Assembly (NCBI GenBank): GCA_002338385.1
Contig: DDIE01000046.1
Coordinates: 1 to 8,174, forward strand
Length of the DNA: 8,174 nt
Reading direction: 5' to 3'
Source: Proteobacteria bacterium UBA1858
Lineage (GTDB): Bacteria; Pseudomonadota; Gammaproteobacteria; UBA4575
The notes under the pieces: generated by a model
Told to the model about the DNA's origin: nothing
The model's database searches: none
The model's input: only the letters and a program-made list of their open reading frames with translations
Program-made: the position numbers and the translations under genes
Shown here: one piece after another, positions 7,206 to 8,174 of the stretch
Numbering within the stretch: the first letter of the stretch is position 1
How the letters are laid out: every line of letters begins with the position of its first letter

Positions 7206-8174
7206 ATGTCAGATATTAAAAATATACATGCACGAGAAATTATAGACTCACGCGGTAACCCCACGGTAGAAGCAGAGATTACTCTGACGTGCGGCGCGTT
7301 TGGGCGGGCGGCAGTGCCCTCCGGTGCCTCTACGGGTGCGCTGGAAGCGCTGGAAATGCGCGATGGCGAGCAACAACGTTTTCTCGGTAAAGGTGTGTCC
7401 AAAGCGGTCAATATTGTCAACACCACCATCAATACCGCGCTGCAGGGTATGGACGCTACCGAGCAGGCGCAACTGGATCAAACCATGCTCGATCTGGATG
7501 GCACGGACAATAAATCCAAACTGGGTGCGAATGCGATTCTGGCGGTATCTCTGGCCGCGGCCAAGGCGGCGGCAGCCCATCGTCAGCAGCCATTGTATGA
7601 ATATCTTGCCACTGGTGAGGGTTTCATTATGCCTGTGCCAATGATGAATATTATCAATGGTGGCGCCCATGCGCACAAAGGTGCTGACATACAAGAATTC
7701 ATGGTCGTTCCGCACGGTGTTGATAGTTTCAAGCAAGCGGTGCAATGTGGCGCAGAAATTTTTCATGCCCTGAAATCAATCCTCAAGAAAATGGGCTTGA
7801 ATACGGCTGTGGGAGACGAGGGCGGCTTTGCCCCAACTCTGAATGCCAATGAGCAAGCTATTGAAGTTATTCTGCAAGCGATCGAGATGGCAGGGTATAA
7901 GGTGGGGGATCAAGTCAGTATTGGCCTCGATTGTGCCAGTTCTGAATTTTATAAAGACGGTAAGTATCACTTGGAATCTGAGGGTAAAGTGTATGCTATG
8001 CCTGCCTTCGTAGACTACCTGACCGATCTGATTAAGCGCTACCCGATTATTACGGTTGAAGATGGTTTGGCGGAAGACGACTGGGACGGCTGGTCACAAT
8101 TAACAGCCGCGGTGGGTGACAAAATACAACTGGTGGGTGATGACCTGTTTGTGACCAACACCAAGCGCCTGCAG
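7206..8174 (+). CDS. eno: Enolase, N-terminal three quarters (3' end outside window)
   Basis: Enolase interconverts 2-phosphoglycerate and phosphoenolpyruvate in glycolysis and gluconeogenesis. The frame is open for 323 codons to the last base (family length about 430). The N-terminus IHAREIIDSRGNPTVEAE and the mobile loop PSGASTG (S39, S42) align with E. coli without a gap. Also present are H155 in NGGAHA, E164 in DIQEF, E205 in VGDEGG, and the Mg-binding D242 (LDC), E285 (VEDGL) and D312 (VGDDLF). The catalytic lysine in the expected LIKFNQIG lies beyond the window. No other start codon lies in frame in the 44 bases after kdsA, so ATG 7206 is the start, although no Shine-Dalgarno is at proper distance. 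The second catalytic loop reads HAHKGADIQEF instead of the usual HADNNVDIQEF, which is unusual. The gene is probably co-transcribed with pyrG-kdsA. Confidence 0.98.
   Translation, partial: MSDIKNIHAREIIDSRGNPTVEAEITLTCGAFGRAAVPSGASTGALEALEMRDGEQQRFLGKGVSKAVNIVNTTINTALQGMDATEQAQLDQTMLDLDGTDNKSKLGANAILAVSLAAAKAAAAHRQQPLYEYLATGEGFIMPVPMMNIINGGAHAHKGADIQEFMVVPHGVDSFKQAVQCGAEIFHALKSILKKMGLNTAVGDEGGFAPTLNANEQAIEVILQAIEMAGYKVGDQVSIGLDCASSEFYKDGKYHLESEGKVYAMPAFVDYLTDLIKRYPIITVEDGLAEDDWDGWSQLTAAVGDKIQLVGDDLFVTNTKRLQ

Noticed and set aside
7338..7355. Tandem 9-base repeat GCGCTGGAA x2 in eno
   Set aside because: The protein keeps the normal spacing between PSGASTG and the MRDG motif, so this is not an insertion; it results from coding Ala-Leu-Glu twice.
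7552..7563. 12-base palindrome TGGCCGCGGCCA in eno
   Set aside because: It codes for the conserved alanine-rich helix (SLAAAKAAA); GC-rich Ala codons give such palindromes by chance.
7248..7766. A 172-codon reading frame on the - strand opposite eno
   Set aside because: It lies fully opposite enolase, whose catalytic residues are intact; the translation looks like no known family and has no start signals. It is a shadow of eno codon use.

Overview
The window is a compact, single-strand stretch of bacterial chromosome carrying six housekeeping genes, all on the + strand: dnaE (3' two thirds) - accA - tilS - pyrG - kdsA - eno (5' three quarters). This is the gene order I know from Pseudomonas-like and other non-enteric Gammaproteobacteria. 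The protein sequences fit: DnaE, AccA, TilS and PyrG align by eye along their lengths with the E. coli proteins. KdsA is the Cys-containing, metal-dependent type that I recall from Legionella-like and Xanthomonas-like lineages rather than the E. coli type. LPS synthesis (kdsA) implies a Gram-negative cell. Base composition looks near 50% GC. I cannot name a genus.

Layout: 1-2276 is the end of the replicative DNA polymerase alpha subunit. A 71-base gap (2277-2347) holds a perfect -10 box and a short palindrome ahead of accA (2348-3304). tilS follows within 18 bases (3323-4585, or from a TTG at 3308). A 60-base gap holds a candidate extended -10 promoter for pyrG (4646-6340). kdsA (6337-7161) overlaps pyrG by an ATGA start/stop junction. 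A 44-base gap with an odd Shine-Dalgarno/mini-ORF arrangement leads into eno (7206 to the window end), whose stop lies outside. No gene-free stretch exceeds 71 bases, and I see no tRNA, rRNA, mobile element, CRISPR array or intrinsic terminator.

Together the genes serve basic growth: DNA replication (DnaE), the committed step of fatty acid synthesis (AccA), tRNA-Ile decoding (TilS), CTP supply (PyrG), Kdo synthesis for LPS (KdsA) and glycolysis (Eno). KdsA uses phosphoenolpyruvate, the product of enolase, and CTP from PyrG is used to activate Kdo, so the pyrG-kdsA-eno cluster is metabolically coherent.

I found no previously undescribed system; this is a conserved core region. The points worth a second look are small: a 5-codon mini-ORF with a good Shine-Dalgarno just before eno, which itself lacks one; two back-to-back hairpins in the 3' end of pyrG, which codes for an unusual C-terminal tail; a divergent catalytic loop in enolase; the metal-dependent KdsA type; and candidate control sites before accA and pyrG.
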